Counted from the first letter of the stretch, positions 10,187-23,340 are shown. The stretch is DNA of 64,000 nucleotides from Protula sp. h YS-2021 (GCA_949752745.1 OX457024.1:47000490-47064489), one strand, 5' to 3'. Made by a program: numbers and translations. Notes: generated by a model from the sequence alone, not told the origin.

Positions 10187-10775
10187 AAGGAAGCGAACAT
10201 GGCACCCGGATGAACCACGGAATTGAACATGGCACCCGGACGAACCATGGAAATGAACATGGGAGCGGGATGAACTAGGGAAATGAACATGGCACCCGGA
10301 TGAACCAGGGAAGTGAACATGGCACCCGGACGAACCACGGAAGTGAACATGGGAGCGGGATAAACTAGGGAAGTGAACATGGCAACCGGATGAACCAGGG
10401 AAGTGAACATCGCACCCGGATGAACTAGGGAAGTGACCATGCCACCCGGATGAACCATGGAAGTGAACATGGCACCCGGACGTACCACGGAAGTGAACAT
10501 GGGAGCGGGATAAACTAGGGAAGTGAACATGGCAACCGGATGAACCAGGGAAGTGAACATCGCACCCGGATGAACTAGGGAAGTGACCATGCCACCCGGA
10601 TGAACCATGGAAGTGAACATGGCACCCGGACGTACCACGGAAGTGAACATGGGACGGGATGAACTAGGGAAGTGAACATGGCACCCGGATGAACCAGGGA
10701 AGTGAACATGGCACCCAGATGAACTAGGGAAGTGAACATGACACCCGGACGAATCAGGGAAGTGAACATGGGAGC
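10187..10775 (-). repeat. 30-bp minisatellite with 150-bp higher-order unit
   Basis: About 20 units of 30 bp of the type GAACATGGCACCCGGATGAA plus CCAGGGAAGT. Because the period is a multiple of three, the minus strand stays open and reads as ten-residue repeats (MFTSLVHPGA and variants) over 10144-10650 and 10575-10877, with a one-base slip near 10652. Within it a block of five units (about 150 bp) is duplicated almost exactly (about 10327-10476 and 10477-10626). I regard it as non-coding; no start context or flanking coding signal supports a protein. Confidence 0.9.
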
Positions 10776-10779
10776 ATCT

Positions 10780-11655
10780 GTTTTAAGAAAATCCATGGTC
10801 TTTAAAACGATAACAGACAAGGAAATTCTGAGGTACTTTTGAATTCCAACTAAACACAGAGTAACAGAAAACACCACTGTTCAGTTTATATGTAATATAA
10901 CGTCATTTTACATCATTTTATAGCTCCACTTCCTGTATTGCATAACATGAACTCCCTGAGTAGCGATATGGAATTTTAAGGTTAAAAGTCACGCCCTTTC
11001 TGTATCTCAAAAAATGTTTATGTGTTTGTTCTTGCTTTTGAACGTCACCCTGTTGCAAAAATGTGACACAAGGGCTAATGTTGTGAGTATGGGCTTCATG
11101 GTTAGCGTTATATCATTCCTGTATGCATAATCGTCTAAGAAGTGGTCAATATATGCTAAACATAGTGTCATCATATATATGGTCACCATGATTTATAACC
11201 ATATATGGGATGACATGTGTTAATGACATATGGTAAACATATGTTTGTGTGATGGCCATATCTCCAACAAATAAACCAGAAATCCGGAATCAGACCACTC
11301 TGAAATCGGTCCCCTCCACAAATCGGACCACTTTTCACCAGAATCGAAATTCTTACATTTATTTCTATTGTTAAGGAACTCCTCAAATCGGACCACCCGC
11401 AAATCGAATGAAAGGACCACTTTCCCAGTACTAAATTAAACCCCGACAATAAGGCCGGTCTTAGCAGAAGCAGGGCATTCGTGTGCTGAATATACAACAG
11501 TCGGTGATTCCCAGTGAGATGGATAAAAATCGTGCTTTCATTGGGACCCGATGCTTGTAACTGCGGTGTTGATTAGAACATGTTATGTACAGAAAAGACT
11601 TGTTCCAACAGAAAGATTGCAGAGAACTGAACTCTCTTAGAGACGAGGTAGGTCG
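10780..11655. other. Non-coding stretch with AAATCGGACCAC motifs
   Basis: No gene is seen. Between 11278 and 11445 the motif AAATCGGACCAC or close variants recurs four times, in the style of decayed pogo/Tigger-like termini. A similar motif appears at 15360-15395. Confidence 0.4.
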
Positions 11656-12073
11656 CCGGCTTAACCACATCCCTGGCTGCTAAGACCAATCACTCCAGAA
11701 GTTTAAGTGCCACCGGGTCCGTCAGCTACGGGTGCTCTACGCGCTTTTTAAGCGCATCCAGCCTGTGATCCTGGAAGGACATGGTGTTTAGCACGTGTCT
11801 AGCTGAGCTTTCAATGGACTTAGCATTCCTCTCAACCAGTGGAATGTCTTATTCCTGGCGGACCGACGACATCCAAACTGTGTGCTTGCCCCTTATTTCA
11901 CCGCACAGTGCTTGGAGGGATGGAAACATGACAGTACTCGCCCCTCGCTGACGTCTGCGCACTCTCGATACCACACCGAGAGGGCGTTGGTTACCCCTTC
12001 GCTTGTCTTCAACCCGATGAAGGTTTCCGGTTGGGGAATGCAGGGCTTGCATTGTCATACGAATCGGCGAATC

Positions 12074-12076
<3 letters not shown>

Positions 12077-12153
<77 letters not shown>
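12077..12153. repeat. (CT)n microsatellite
   Basis: Nearly perfect run of about 38 CT dinucleotides (GA on the other strand) inside the decayed DIRS ORF1. Confidence 0.98.
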
Positions 12154-12157
<4 letters not shown>

Positions 12158-14594
12158 CTCTCTCTGAAACTGGGCATCCGCACTCAATAACCGCGAGTTT
12201 GGCAATCCCCTGTATGGCATCCCGGAATGGCACGCCTTCGGGGGTCACTGACTCTGGCAGTGGAGAGAACGGTGTCTCTGGCGCGGGAGAGAAGTCCGGG
12301 GGAGACGGTGTGCAAATCGCCTGTCTGCCCGCTGCCGCTGGATCCTTCCACAGTTGCTCTCCCTTGCTCAGAGAAAGTATGGTGTCCGTCGTGCGGAACA
12401 GAAACTGTACCGGGGTCGAGAGCTCATTTGGTGAATCACCTTCCTCTTCCCTCTCTGCACCCGACTCCTTGTCCGAGCTACGACTCTCGGTGTGCGACAG
12501 ACCCGGTTCCTCCTTGGCAACCAAGTCCGCAATGGGCGAGTAAATAGCCGTTTTCCTGTCTCTCGGGATGGCAGATAGCGGAGACGTATCAAATGGGCTG
12601 AGTTCCTCGTCATTGTCGACCTGTTGTATTAACGAAATTTGGCCGGATGGAGGTAAAATGCCTTACTAACTCTTACTGAGGATAATCTTATCGCTTCTTG
12701 GGTATATCCGCTATCCAGACCCTCTGGTTGACCAGCGGTGGTGTTTTTGGTTGTTGAGGTGGGTGTAGACTCTGCTAGCACCGGAACAGCATCTGGTTGT
12801 GGTGGGTGGGTGTCTGCGTCTCGGTTCTTGTCGAGCGAGCAGAGTCTCTTGCAACTCTTTGATCTGCCTTCGGAGTTGTGACTGCATCGCTAAAAACGAT
12901 GCAATGTTCAGCGACTCCGACTGGGGTAGCGAGGGCGTATCCAGGGTTTGTAACGGAGGAACGTCCGTGCGTGGAGGAATGCTCACCCACACGGCTGGTA
13001 AAGCACGCACCTGATTCCGTATGCGTAATTGTCACACTGTCCTTCGCTGGAGTGGGTACAGGAGGTGACAATTGCAAGTTTGATTCCTCGAAGAGGGCTT
13101 TTTCCGTTTCCTGGTGGAGGGCTGACCAGGCTTTGTCAGTGATGGCCCTCTCACCCTCTGCGGGTAAGTCTAATTCCGCCACTGTTTCAGAAGTGGCCAT
13201 TGGCTTAGGTTTCTTGCGCTTCCTGGTTAATTCAAAGTCAGATTCCGCGCCCCTATCTGTACACACCGGAGAAGAAACCAGGCCAAGTACCAATGAACCC
13301 GCTCTTGGCATCTCGGAAGACAGGGACTGCACCTTGCGACGCACTTTCCGTTTCATGTTCCTGGTGCGGATCTTCACTAAGGCGTCCCAGTCTTGTGGGG
13401 ATAAGTGCGCACACTCTTCGCAGGTATGAAGTGAGTCACAAAGAGGAGTGTCTATCCCTTCTGCATCTGTCGCAGAGAGTGAGGATTGACTGCTGATACT
13501 GGGTAGACGCACGAAATCGCCCGACTGCTGAGCAGTAGGCTAGCCTCTGTCATGTCTGAAAACGAAGCAAGGGTAGGTGTGCATAGGGAACTTGTATGCA
13601 CATTACCAACACTCATCTCAGAAAACTGGAGTCTGCACGGAACCAAGCTGTTTGCTACAGCGAGGATCGTATTGATGACTCCTAGCGCGAAAGAACGCAG
13701 GGGTGACGCAGGACCCACCAAGAACCCACTCGGGCTTGATACCGAACTAAGAACCTTGATGGTGCTTGGTTCTTGGTAAGTCACCTTACCAAAATGTACC
13801 TAGCCTAGGCTACGTAATTGGGTCTTGGTACCTCCTATCAAATGGCTGGTGCCAAGCACACAGATGTACCTTGGTGCCGAGTCGCCTTGCTCCGAACCAG
13901 GTGCCCAATGGGAACTTGGTACTTGAGCTCCGCCCCGCCAAGGCACATACTCAGCAGCAAGTACTGAGCGCAATCAAGGCTAGGCCAGCTCGAACGCACC
14001 AAGTCTGTCGAGCAATAACAGGCGACTGCGAACGGTTGAGAATCAACCTTCTGCGTTCAGGCGGTTCCCAGTAAGCCCGTACTGCGCTAGCCTGCTAGGA
14101 AGCACCAAGCAACGCAGCTTGGTCACAAGTAACCAAGGTGGAAAAGCAGCTTGAGATCCGGCGAGACAGCAATCTGACATGATCAGCTCCTAGTTGGGTA
14201 GTCCGTTGGCACGCCTAAACTAGCAAACGGTGGAGACTTACTAGCTACATTTTTCGGGGAAAGGCAGCCTCCGTTATGCAGACTCAGATTACTAGTAGAG
14301 AACGTACCAAGGCAAAATCTCCTAATTTCGCGAGCCCATAGCGCTCATGTTAACACAATCAAAAAATTAAAATACTTTCCAACGTTTAATAATAAATTCG
14401 GAGAAATTCACCTTGGAATGAAGACAGCAAGATAAAAAAAATTCTGCCTAGAAAAACGCGTGTGGTTGGTACTGCACGCAATACGAGAATGGGGCTTGGC
14501 ACCAAGGTACCAAAGATGCTGATTGCCTGTTACCAACGACGAGATTATTCGAGCCACTAGAAAAATTCTTAGTTCCCAATTGCGTGATTCTTAG

Positions 14595-14665
14595 GGTTTT
14601 ACGAGAAAACCCATATAAAAGTCGAGAACGCGAATTAACTTTTATTCGTAACAGAGCGTTTACTA
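14595..14665 (-). repeat. Inverted terminal repeat of DIRS relic 3
   Basis: AACCCATATAAAAGTCGAGA followed by ACGCGAATTAACTTTTA matches the terminal repeats of the complete element, including the TATAAAAG string and the GCGAATT block. It marks the 5' end of the relic. Confidence 0.7.
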
Positions 14666-14669
14666 AAAT

Positions 14670-15119
14670 AAAACGTCAGCATTATTGCATTATGCTCCTG
14701 TCCTGCATGTGAAGGCGGAACTTCGAGAGATGATCTCAGTAAATTGATTGCAAGTCTGTTCCTACTCAGGCTGCGTTGAAGATTAATTAAATTGATTGCA
14801 ATTCAATTGATGTATCTCACAAGCTAGATTTCTTACAGCAAAGTGACGCAGTATATTATATGCAATCACATTGCTTTTATGGAATGAGTAAGAAATTATC
14901 ATAACATTAAAATTAAGTGCAATTCACACGAATTTAGAGTGTGGGGGTTGTTTTTGAGGTTCTAGTTGCAATCAGTACACCACTTTTCACTGTAGTTATT
15001 GTAAACTTTGACAATGAAAGTTTATTTCCTAACAAAATTTCGCCCAAAAAAATTCGACCAAATGTCGCTCGGCCAAATGTCGGGATACCATTGAAGCCAT
15101 ACATAAAAGGAACATTATA
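14670..15119. other. Non-coding stretch
   Basis: Nothing recognised except a short CCAAATGTCG repeat (15060-15085). Confidence 0.35.
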
Positions 15120-15297
15120 CAGTAAAACCTAATTCTGGACAAACCCTAAAGTACAAAGACAACTGCCAATACCGGACAAAAATTCTCAGTCCCGTTTTTC
15201 GCATTGGTCTACATGACCCCTGAAATACCGGACACCTCTATATACCGGACAAAATCCGCCAGTCGACCCGTTGTCCGGTGTAGGCAGGTTTTTACTG
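15120..15297. mobile_element. Short pogo/Tigger-like MITE
   Basis: It starts CAGTAAAACC and ends GGTTTTTACTG, an inverted terminal repeat of the Tc1/mariner-pogo type, with TA just before the first base. Inside, TACCGGACA recurs, as is common in this family. At 178 bp it cannot code for a transposase. Confidence 0.7.
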
Positions 15298-15299
15298 TT

Positions 15300-16650
15300 T
15301 TTCTGTAATCTTATTTGTCGTACGAGTACACTACTTTAGCATTAAAATTGCCAGCACCCCTGAAATCGGACCACCCCGGAAATCGAACCATTTTTGCCCT
15401 AAGAGCGGTCAAGTTTCGGGGGTTCTGGATGCTTTGATAACGGAATGAACGTAGAATGACGATCTGCCTAAGATGTGCTATGGTCGAGTCACAATTAACA
15501 ATGTCAACATGCAGTCATTACAATTAGGTGTAATTAAACTCACAAAAAGTATTCGCGGGTATTTTCCATTTAAAAGATAACCAAGAAGGACTGAAAAATG
15601 CAACGCATACGGAAATCCTTGCTCTTTTGTTAACAATTACCCAGTATCTTTTAATGGCAGAAAATTTTAAAGTACATTTACTTTAGCGATTTGGTAATTT
15701 TTTCATTTTGAGGAAATCCACAAATGTGAAACAAACACGAATTTTAATGAACTTTCTCAAAGTAAACTACGTGTTATAATATAGCTTATTGTAGAGATAG
15801 CTTAGCAAATAAATATTTCCTATCCAAAATTTTGATGTTATTAATAACGTTCTCTTCCTTACTGGCAAGTTTTTTCATCAACAATTCTATCGCGACTTTC
15901 GTGTGCTATAGCCACTTTAAACCCCATTTCTCGTTGACTGCTTTCATAAAATAGGAATGGGTTAATATGTCGCCTGATATTAGGAAAATGAATGCGGTTT
16001 GGCATCGTGATAAAATGGTAAGGATTATGAAGAGATTTTCTCTAAGTTATGAAACCTAATGCCAAACTTGAGACACACAAACGCTGACATGTTATGTCGC
16101 ACTTTTTGTGGCTCCTTTTAGTGACAGAAAGAAGTACCAGATTATCATTTCAGATTGATTATTCATTTTTATGCTTATCATATAGCTCATTTGCATAATT
16201 TTTATTCAAACTATTTCAAACACTAAATATGTTGATTTTCTTTTTTGAAAGATTTTACATAGCTCTGCCAGTGTTGGATTTTTAATCAATAATCACTTTT
16301 TGCAAGAAATTCTAAAACATTTGAATTGCTACCCAACCCCCGGGCATGAGACCACCCAAATACAAGTTGGTGACCATGCAGGGAACTTTTTTAATTTAAA
16401 GTGTGACATTTTACACACAAAAAATAGCAACTCCTATATTTTGTTTAAGAAAATTAAACACTGCATTTATTTATTTGCACTTCTCCCACCCTCCCCGACC
16501 CCCTTTCCCCCAAAAAAATAAACTCACAAAATTGTCGCCAGGGGTGAAAGGCTGGGGAAACAGTCCTCTCTTGAAAAAAGTAGGTTAGTAATCCTTATTT
16601 CCCAACAAAGTAGTACGAAAACAAGAGTTTTGGCTCAGGGAAAACTTTTT
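15300..16650. other. Non-coding, AT-rich
   Basis: No gene or clear repeat. A pyrimidine-rich patch lies at 16484-16510. Confidence 0.35.
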
Positions 16651-17660
16651 GGAGGAGGGGTCCGATAACGTCACTTCCGGTCTGACATCACTTCCGCTTT
16701 CGGTACGTCATCAAGGTACATTACATTTCAGTTCCGGGGACGTAACGTTATCCAGGCATGTAACGTTACGTGATACGTCATACAGGTACGTCATACATTA
16801 ACTGTAAGCTACTGCCGACATTAGCACTCCTGCCTGCCTCCAAAATCCGCAGTACTTGTTCCGTTGACATCTTTCCGGTTATTTACGCTTCCGGGTAAAG
16901 TTACTTTTGCTGTAGGTGATTTCTGGTTATCTTTCTGAAAGCATAGGAAAGACTATCAAACCTTTTTCTGACTCTAAGCATGATAATTAAAATGCTATCA
17001 TTTGATTAGCCGATTTTGTTTTGGTTATAACTTTGTTCACATGGGTGCAGATATACGTAGTTTGAAGTAAGTTTGAAGTAAGTAACTTATGGTATAGCGA
17101 ACCAAGTGTAACTGAAATCATGGTAACTGAAAACGTGTGTTTTTTGAAGCCACTTCAAATTTTAGGCACTTCCGGTTTCATGTTACTTCCGGCTTCAGCT
17201 ATTTTCGGCTATCTGTGTTTTCATTGGTAAAATATTGTTTCAGTTATAGCTTTGTTAATAGCTGGTATGGTATATAACGCCCAGTTTGAAGCACAAGATC
17301 GTGAATCAAGTGTGTTTTTGATGGTTCCATGGTGACCATGGAGAGTTGAAATGCTTTGAAAAATTTTTGTTTTTCTCATTGCTCTTTGCTTTTTCTTTCT
17401 GTCCTCCTCCTCGACTTTCTTTTTCTTCTTCTTGGCCCTTTCTTGTTTTTCATTCTCCCTCTTCTTTTCTTTCTCAATAATTTAAGCTTTTTGTTTCATA
17501 TACATATTTTTAACGCCTGTAGCGCCTCGAAAAAACTTTTGTTTAACATTCGTATACACAAGCAATAAGTTATTTTCATGTGGTGCTGATGCTGGTCATT
17601 ATCAGTGCCACCAGACTGGTTGTGGCTGTTCTCAAAGTTGACTCTTTAACATAGATAGAA

Positions 17661-18272
17661 AACTAGAACCTCACTTCGCTAGCGAAATGTTAAACACTTG
17701 ATCAAAATTAAAACGCAAAAATACTTCCTTCAATGGGTTATTTCTTGAATAATATATTGCAAACAACACAGCTTGAATACGTCTTATAAGCCGAGTAGTG
17801 TTTGGTTTCTGTTGACTTAAGGTTGTATTGAGTGATCTAGCATACGCCGTGTTATGTATTTACGCAGTGAGAGCTCGCACAAAGCTCACTGTGTGATGTG
17901 GGTTAAATGCTACGCATTTACTTGCAAATAATACACTCTTTTCACATGGCGTTTTAACAAAGAAAACGAAATAAAAGACGAAAATAAAAAGTGACATGCA
18001 CATCTTCAGATCAAGCTCTTCATAAGTCCAAAGTTTCATGGTCGTAGGGCCCATAGTGTCAGAGGAGAAGAAGACACAAAAAATCGTAAAAAGTGTCAAG
18101 AAGAAAAACAAAAGGACGAATTTTGCTCCAAACACTACTCGGCATATAAGACGTATTCAAGCTGTGTTGTTTGCGATATATTATTCAAGAAAAAACCCAT
18201 TGAAGGAAGTATTTTTGCGTTTTAATTTTTGTCAATTGTTTAACATTTCGCTAGCGAAGTGAGGTTCTAGTT
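17661..18272. mobile_element. MITE with AACTAGAACCTCACTTCGCT termini
   Basis: About 160 bp at each end pair in reverse complement, and the outer part holds the palindrome TTCGCTAGCGAA. No coding capacity for a transposase is seen. Total length is 612 bp. Confidence 0.85.
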
Positions 18273-19002
18273 CCATGGATTAATTCCCCCCCCCCCCCCC
18301 AAAGAGCTGTTCTGCAGAGAGATATAATCTACGACCACCAAGGTAAGAAGTGCATTCCGAAGTTGTTCGCACTGATGTTAGCCGAAGCCCAAGGCCCATC
18401 ATCTTCGCCAACGACAAGTTTTTGCGCTTTTTGATGCTCCATGTTCAATTTCTTCAATTCACACAAGGTCTGATTCAGCAGATATTTAGTTGTAGACTCC
18501 TTCTTTATTGCTGGTGTTGTCCACCACTTAGTATTCAGATGCAGGCTGAAATGAACTAACGTTGAACCCGTTCTTTTGTATTGACAGGTCAACTGATCAA
18601 TATGACATCATTTGTTCCATAAAATAGCATCCGTGCTCTCAAAAAAAATTACCCCGTTTTTCGCAAAACTGCCTTTTTTGATTTGTGAAAAAGTAATATT
18701 GTTAAGCTCTTGTATTGTAATGCAGTTAAGGCTTTGTTGAATAAAAAATAAGAAATGGAATTCAGACGGTCTTTCGTGCAATAAACAGATGCAGTTAAAC
18801 ACTTGAGAACTATTAATTCAAAATTCAGCAATATAATATAAATATACTGTGAACACTCTGATATAAATACATGTCTCAATTACAGAGTGTTAACCCGCTA
18901 ACTTTTGTAACATAACATTACATGGAAATAGATGGAATAGCTGGTACTTCTTCTATAATTTCATGTGCTAGCATTTCCAGTCAAACGGTTTCAACCAATG
19001 AA

Positions 19003-19830
19003 CTTGAAACTTATTTCGCTAGCGAAATCTTAAACACTTGACAAAAATGAAATGCAAAACTAGAACCTCATTTCGCTAGCGAAAGGTTAAACACTTGACA
19101 AAAATTAAAACTCAAAAATACTTCCTTCAATGGGTTATTTCTTGAATAATATAAAGTATTTTCCAACATGCATCAATGGCCCCCAGCAATAAAAACTGGG
19201 GGCAATTTATAAAATCTGGGGGCCATTGCGGCCCCAGCGAAAAAATTAGGGGGCATTTTCTGAAACTGGGGGCCATGGCCCCCGCCAAAATTATCCGTGT
19301 TATTATTATTATTCTTAAGTTCTACGAAATGTCCAAAGTTTCGTTGTCCTAGGGTTCATAGTGCCAGAGAAGAAGACAACACGAAAAAAATCGAACCACT
19401 GTCAAAAAAAGAAACTCCATAGATTGATAACTTAATACCAGCTCAACATATTAGCAAGCAACACAGCTTGAATACGTCTTATAAGACGAGTAGTGTTTAG
19501 TTTTTGTTTACTTAGCTTTTTATTGACTGATCAGGCACACGCCATGTTATCTATTTACGCAGTGAGAGCTCGCACAAAGCTCAGCAACTGTGTTCTGTGA
19601 TGTACGTTAGATGCACTGCATTTACTTGCAAAAATACACTCTTTTCACATGGCGTTTTAACAAAGAAGACGAAATCGAAAATAAAAAGTGACATGCACAC
19701 GTGCAGATCAAGCTCTTCATAAGTCCCAAGTTTCATGGTCCTAGGGCTTATAGTGTCAGAGAAGAAGAAGACACAAAAAAATCGGAAAAAGTGTCAAGAA
19801 CAAAAAAAAAAGGACGAACGGCTGCTCGCA
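19003..19830. mobile_element. Second, rearranged copy of the same MITE
   Basis: The left terminus is present twice (19003-19057 and 19058-19160). A segment of about 290 bp then interrupts it, and the inner part resumes at about 19455, following 17760-18125 closely. The right terminus is lost after about 19825. Part of the inner sequence (AAGTTTC...GTCCTAGGG) occurs a second time at 19320-19420. Confidence 0.7.
19170..19295 (+). repeat. G-rich repeat with CTGGGGGCCA units
   Basis: Five or six units of about 25 bp with GGGGGC or its complement. It lies inside the interrupted MITE copy. Confidence 0.65.
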
Positions 19831-20339
19831 CAAATTCATATAACTCTTGCAAGCCAAAGGCGTGTCAAGTGTTAATTACGGTAATCCAATTACCAAAGCT
19901 ACACCATCACAGAATACACTTAATACGCTTTCATATGCGTCAAACAGCACGTTTCCGCACTAAATATTAACATTAATAACATGGATACTATCAGAAAATG
20001 TACTTGATACGTTATACTATGCTTCAAACCTCGTGTTTCTACATGCAGTATAAAATATAGCCAAAATATAATTATCGAATCAAATCAAAGCATTTCAAAT
20101 ATCTTATTACTGCGGTTACCATCTGAAAACACACGCTGTATTTCGTGCCTGGATAACGTTATGTTTAAAGTTACGTGTTTGGATTACGGGCGTGTAATTT
20201 TCAATGCCATAACGGCGTTACGTGTGTGGATAGCGTTTCGCACCTTGTATGACGTTACGTGACTGGGTGACGTGTCAATAGCCACAACTGGAAATGACGT
20301 CATCCCGGACATGACGTCATGGGACACCGCCTCCTGCGC

Positions 20340-21330
20340 CAAAACATTCTGTTCTATGTACTCTTCACCCTAACTGTTTGAATACCATTTATCTGCCTAT
20401 ATCCTTCCTAACTTCATTACTTTTTTCATGTTTAGGTCAGGTACTTGGAAGGATGGGGGTTACTAAACGAGAAATAAAATTTCCTTTTTTTTTTTTTTTT
20501 GCTCATGCAGAGTCTATTGCACTTTCAACTGAAATCATTGTAACTTGTCGTAATTTCCAGATACAGGAATAATTCTCCCTTTTCAATTAAAGTTGACTGG
20601 TTTCACTCGCTGCAGTTAACCATTCACTTGAATCTAAATTAAAACATCCTGTGATGGGATTTAATAGTCACCTCATCGCATTCTTGGAAACTGAGACGTC
20701 GAGAATTTTTGCCACCTGTGTAAAACACATGGGAGACCTTAAGATGGGGGGAGGGATGCGATTTTAGTTTGGGTGATAAAAGTATACTATCAATGTTCCA
20801 AGCTATCTGGTAACCCACATCGACGGGTTATGGTTTCGGTTTTAAGGCAAACGTTTTGTATTTCTTAGAAACCTACAAAAGAAAATACACCAGAAGTACA
20901 AAGGCCTGTTGTTGTACAAACAATATGGTGTCGGCTTAAAGGCTTTGCATGAGTTGTGGTGAATATTAAGGAAATACAATAATTTGCTTACTTAAATTTC
21001 CATGAGGAAACAGTAACGCGCACGAATTAAGAATAGGACGGACAGCGATTTTGTTGAAGCTCTTGTCAGGGCAGTAGTGCGTGAGAGATGTAAGAGGAAG
21101 CAACCGGGTAGAACTGTGCTAAAACGTCAGTGTCAAAGCAGTGTCTCTAAAAGAGATGAAACTAGACCGAAATTCGCTCAGCGAATTAGCCCCACTTGGA
21201 ATGATAACTTAAAACGGAAGGTAGATGATATTGCTGTTTGTTAACAATTTTCACATGTCTGAATGTAGAACATCCTCCTAAATACTACCAACTATACCGG
21301 TAAGGTCAAGGCCAAAAATTTTTTATCAGG
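20340..21330. other. Non-coding stretch
   Basis: A T-run is present at 20484-20500. No gene or repeat recognised. Confidence 0.35.
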
Positions 21331-21399
21331 TGCACCACTTCAGATGACCCTCCATACTTGCCTAGTTTGGCTTGTCTAGCTTCAGCGGTCTTGGAGGAG

Positions 21400-21860
21400 A
21401 TATCTGGAAACCGATTGCTCTCTTACCGTTTTCGAGATAAAGACCAACTTCCGGTTTGGGGCTCGAAAGTGACCTGGAGGTCAAGGACACCGGAAGTTAT
21501 ACCTTTCGTATCGTCGTATAGGGGGTGGAGGTCGAAAATGAGGTCAAAATTGCTCTATCTCTTACCGTTTTCAAGATAAAGGCCAACTTCCGGTTTGGGG
21601 CTCGAAAGTGACCTGGAGGTCAAGGACACCGGAAGTTATACCTTTCGTATCGTCGTATAGGGGGTGGGGGCCGAAAATGAGGTCAAAATTGCTCTATCTA
21701 TTACCATTTTCGAGATGAAGGCCAACTTCCGGTTTGGGGCTCGAAAGTGACATGGAGGCTAATGACACCGAGAGTTATACCTTACGCATCGTCGTATAGG
21801 GGGGTTGAGGTCGAAAATGAGGTCAGAATTGCTCTGTCTCTTACTGTTTTCGAGATAAAT
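21400..21860 (+). repeat. Tandem repeat of 140 bp
   Basis: Units begin with TTGCTCTATCTCTTACCG near 21548, 21688 and 21828, preceded by a shortened one near 21414. Each contains CCAACTTCCGGTTTGGGGCT and TCGTCGTATAGGGGG. The upstream text (GATATCTGGAAACCGATTG) recurs at 22420, so the family is dispersed. Confidence 0.85.
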
Positions 21861-21899
21861 CATTGTTTTTCTTAAATAACGTTTTTCGCGATTTCAAAG

Positions 21900-23340
21900 T
21901 CAAGGTCAAGGTCAAAAATTTTTATTATTATTACGTATTATTACGTATTTGTTATATAGCGCAATTTTCCTTTTCTCTGTGCGCTGTACATACTAAACAG
22001 AACAATAAAATAAAATATAAATTAAGATAAAAGGAAATAAGAACATGCACGATACAATTAATGACTAGTGGCTAATACTGTATGCTTGTATAAAAAGATA
22101 AAATTTTAGTTTTGATTTAAAAACAGCTAACGATGTGGCTTCTTGTATGTGGCATGGAAGACTGTTCCAGACTTTCGGTGCTGCTGCATGAAATGATCTT
22201 TCTCACCCGTACTTTAATCGAGTTCGCGGTACTCGAAGTGTTCGCGCCTCACTTGAACGAAGTCTTCGAGGTTGATCTTTCCAAGACAGTAAAGCCTTGA
22301 GATATTCCGGTGCCATGTCATGGAGGCATTTGTATACAATTAATGACTAGTGCTTCAGATCACATCGCCCTTTATATATGTGCCAAGTTTGGCTTTTCTA
22401 GATTCAATGGCCTTGCTGTAGATATCTGGAAACCGATTGACCTTTTTCGCGATTTGACCTTGACCAGTAAAGGAGGAAAAAAAACAGGTGAAGAATTCGA
22501 GGCAATCTATCCCCATTTGGTATTTTCAATACCAAGTGGGAATCAAAGACGTCTGCAAAATTATCTGTGCTTTGTCCGCTCCCCTCCTACCCACCACATT
22601 TCATCCCTCCCCATGGAAACTTTATGACCTTTAACCTTAAAGCAAACATACAGATATGTTTAAATCAGTTTGAAGGATCTATGATTGAGCTAGAGAGATT
22701 TCTAATTAATTAAAGATATGTTCATCTTTTAAAATATGTTTAAACATTGAATTCATGTGATAATGGTTTTCCATAAAATATCACAACAGTCCGAAAATCC
22801 ACGTCTGGTGCTTCTTTTTGGCGTTGACAAGTATTTCTGAATGGAATAGGAGATTTTAGTGAGATTTCTTAATTTTCTCTAATGTGCATCTGTAATTGAA
22901 TTTAAGATATTTCCAGGTATTAAGAATATTTTATCAATAATATTTAAATAGTTAAATATTTAATAAAGCTAAAAAAGGACGTTTCCTAAAATATATTTGG
23001 AAAGAAAGTCTCTGTCTTATCGATGATGTGAAGTTTTTACGTGTTTCACATATCACGTACTTTGCAGAGAAAGGCTTGCTGTTCTCTCACTTTTTTCCAT
23101 GACATTATTGTATCCAATAATGAATGCCTGTTGACGATAAAATTTGAATCAACAGATTGAATATAAAAACCTATACAATAGAGCTGCCTGTGTCTGGCAG
23201 TTAAAAGGTTATTTCAGATCCAATTCTGTGATTTGATGCTGTAATTTGGCTCCCAAGACGTTTTTATAAAAGCTCTGAAATACGTTCTTTAGGGCTCTTT
23301 GGAAATGGCGCATGTAAATATCAAAAATATCGTTTACAGC
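21900..23340. other. Non-coding with a dispersed repeat
   Basis: 21930-22330 has a short TTATATAGCGCA and GCGCTGTACAT motif pair and looks like an interspersed repeat seen widely in invertebrate genomes. I see no coding feature to 23340. Confidence 0.35.

Larger units (their letters stand above)
11660..14665 (-). pseudogene. DIRS-like retrotransposon relic 3 (ORF1 and 5' terminus)
   Basis: The minus strand carries a decayed ORF1 from its start (about 13550, MTEAS) down to about 11660. Diagnostic strings shared with the complete copy are LWKDPAAAGR, TPSPPDF, FRDAIQGIAKLA, ETVAELDLP, and the Cys-rich region with CDSLHTCEECAHLS near the N-terminus. A 3' splice-site-like GTTTTCAG precedes the ATG by two bases, exactly as in the complete copy. 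Frameshifts and stops break it, and a long (GA)n microsatellite interrupts it at 12077-12153. The leader (13560-14590) is rich in CTTGGTACC/ACCAAG motifs. The 5' inverted terminal repeat ends near 14665. RT and recombinase regions are missing. Confidence 0.8.
16655..20330. mobile_element. Possible composite element with CRE-like inverted ends
   Basis: The left part (16655-16800) is crowded with ACGTCA, CACTTCCGG and ATAACGTT motifs, and the right part (20145-20330) carries the same motifs in inverse orientation (CCTGGATAACGTTA; TGACGTCATCCCGG). They could be imperfect termini of one fold-back element that contains the two MITE copies described next. The pairing is patchy, so this is a weak call. 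Confidence 0.3.

Noticed and set aside
10144..10877. Repeat protein of MFTSLVHPGA units
   Set aside because: The frame is open only because the minisatellite period is a multiple of three; no flanking coding sequence, and a one-base slip breaks it.
12009..12543. Plus-strand 170-codon frame with SLSLSL run
   Set aside because: Shadow of the (CT)n microsatellite and of the decayed DIRS ORF1, whose real coding strand is minus.
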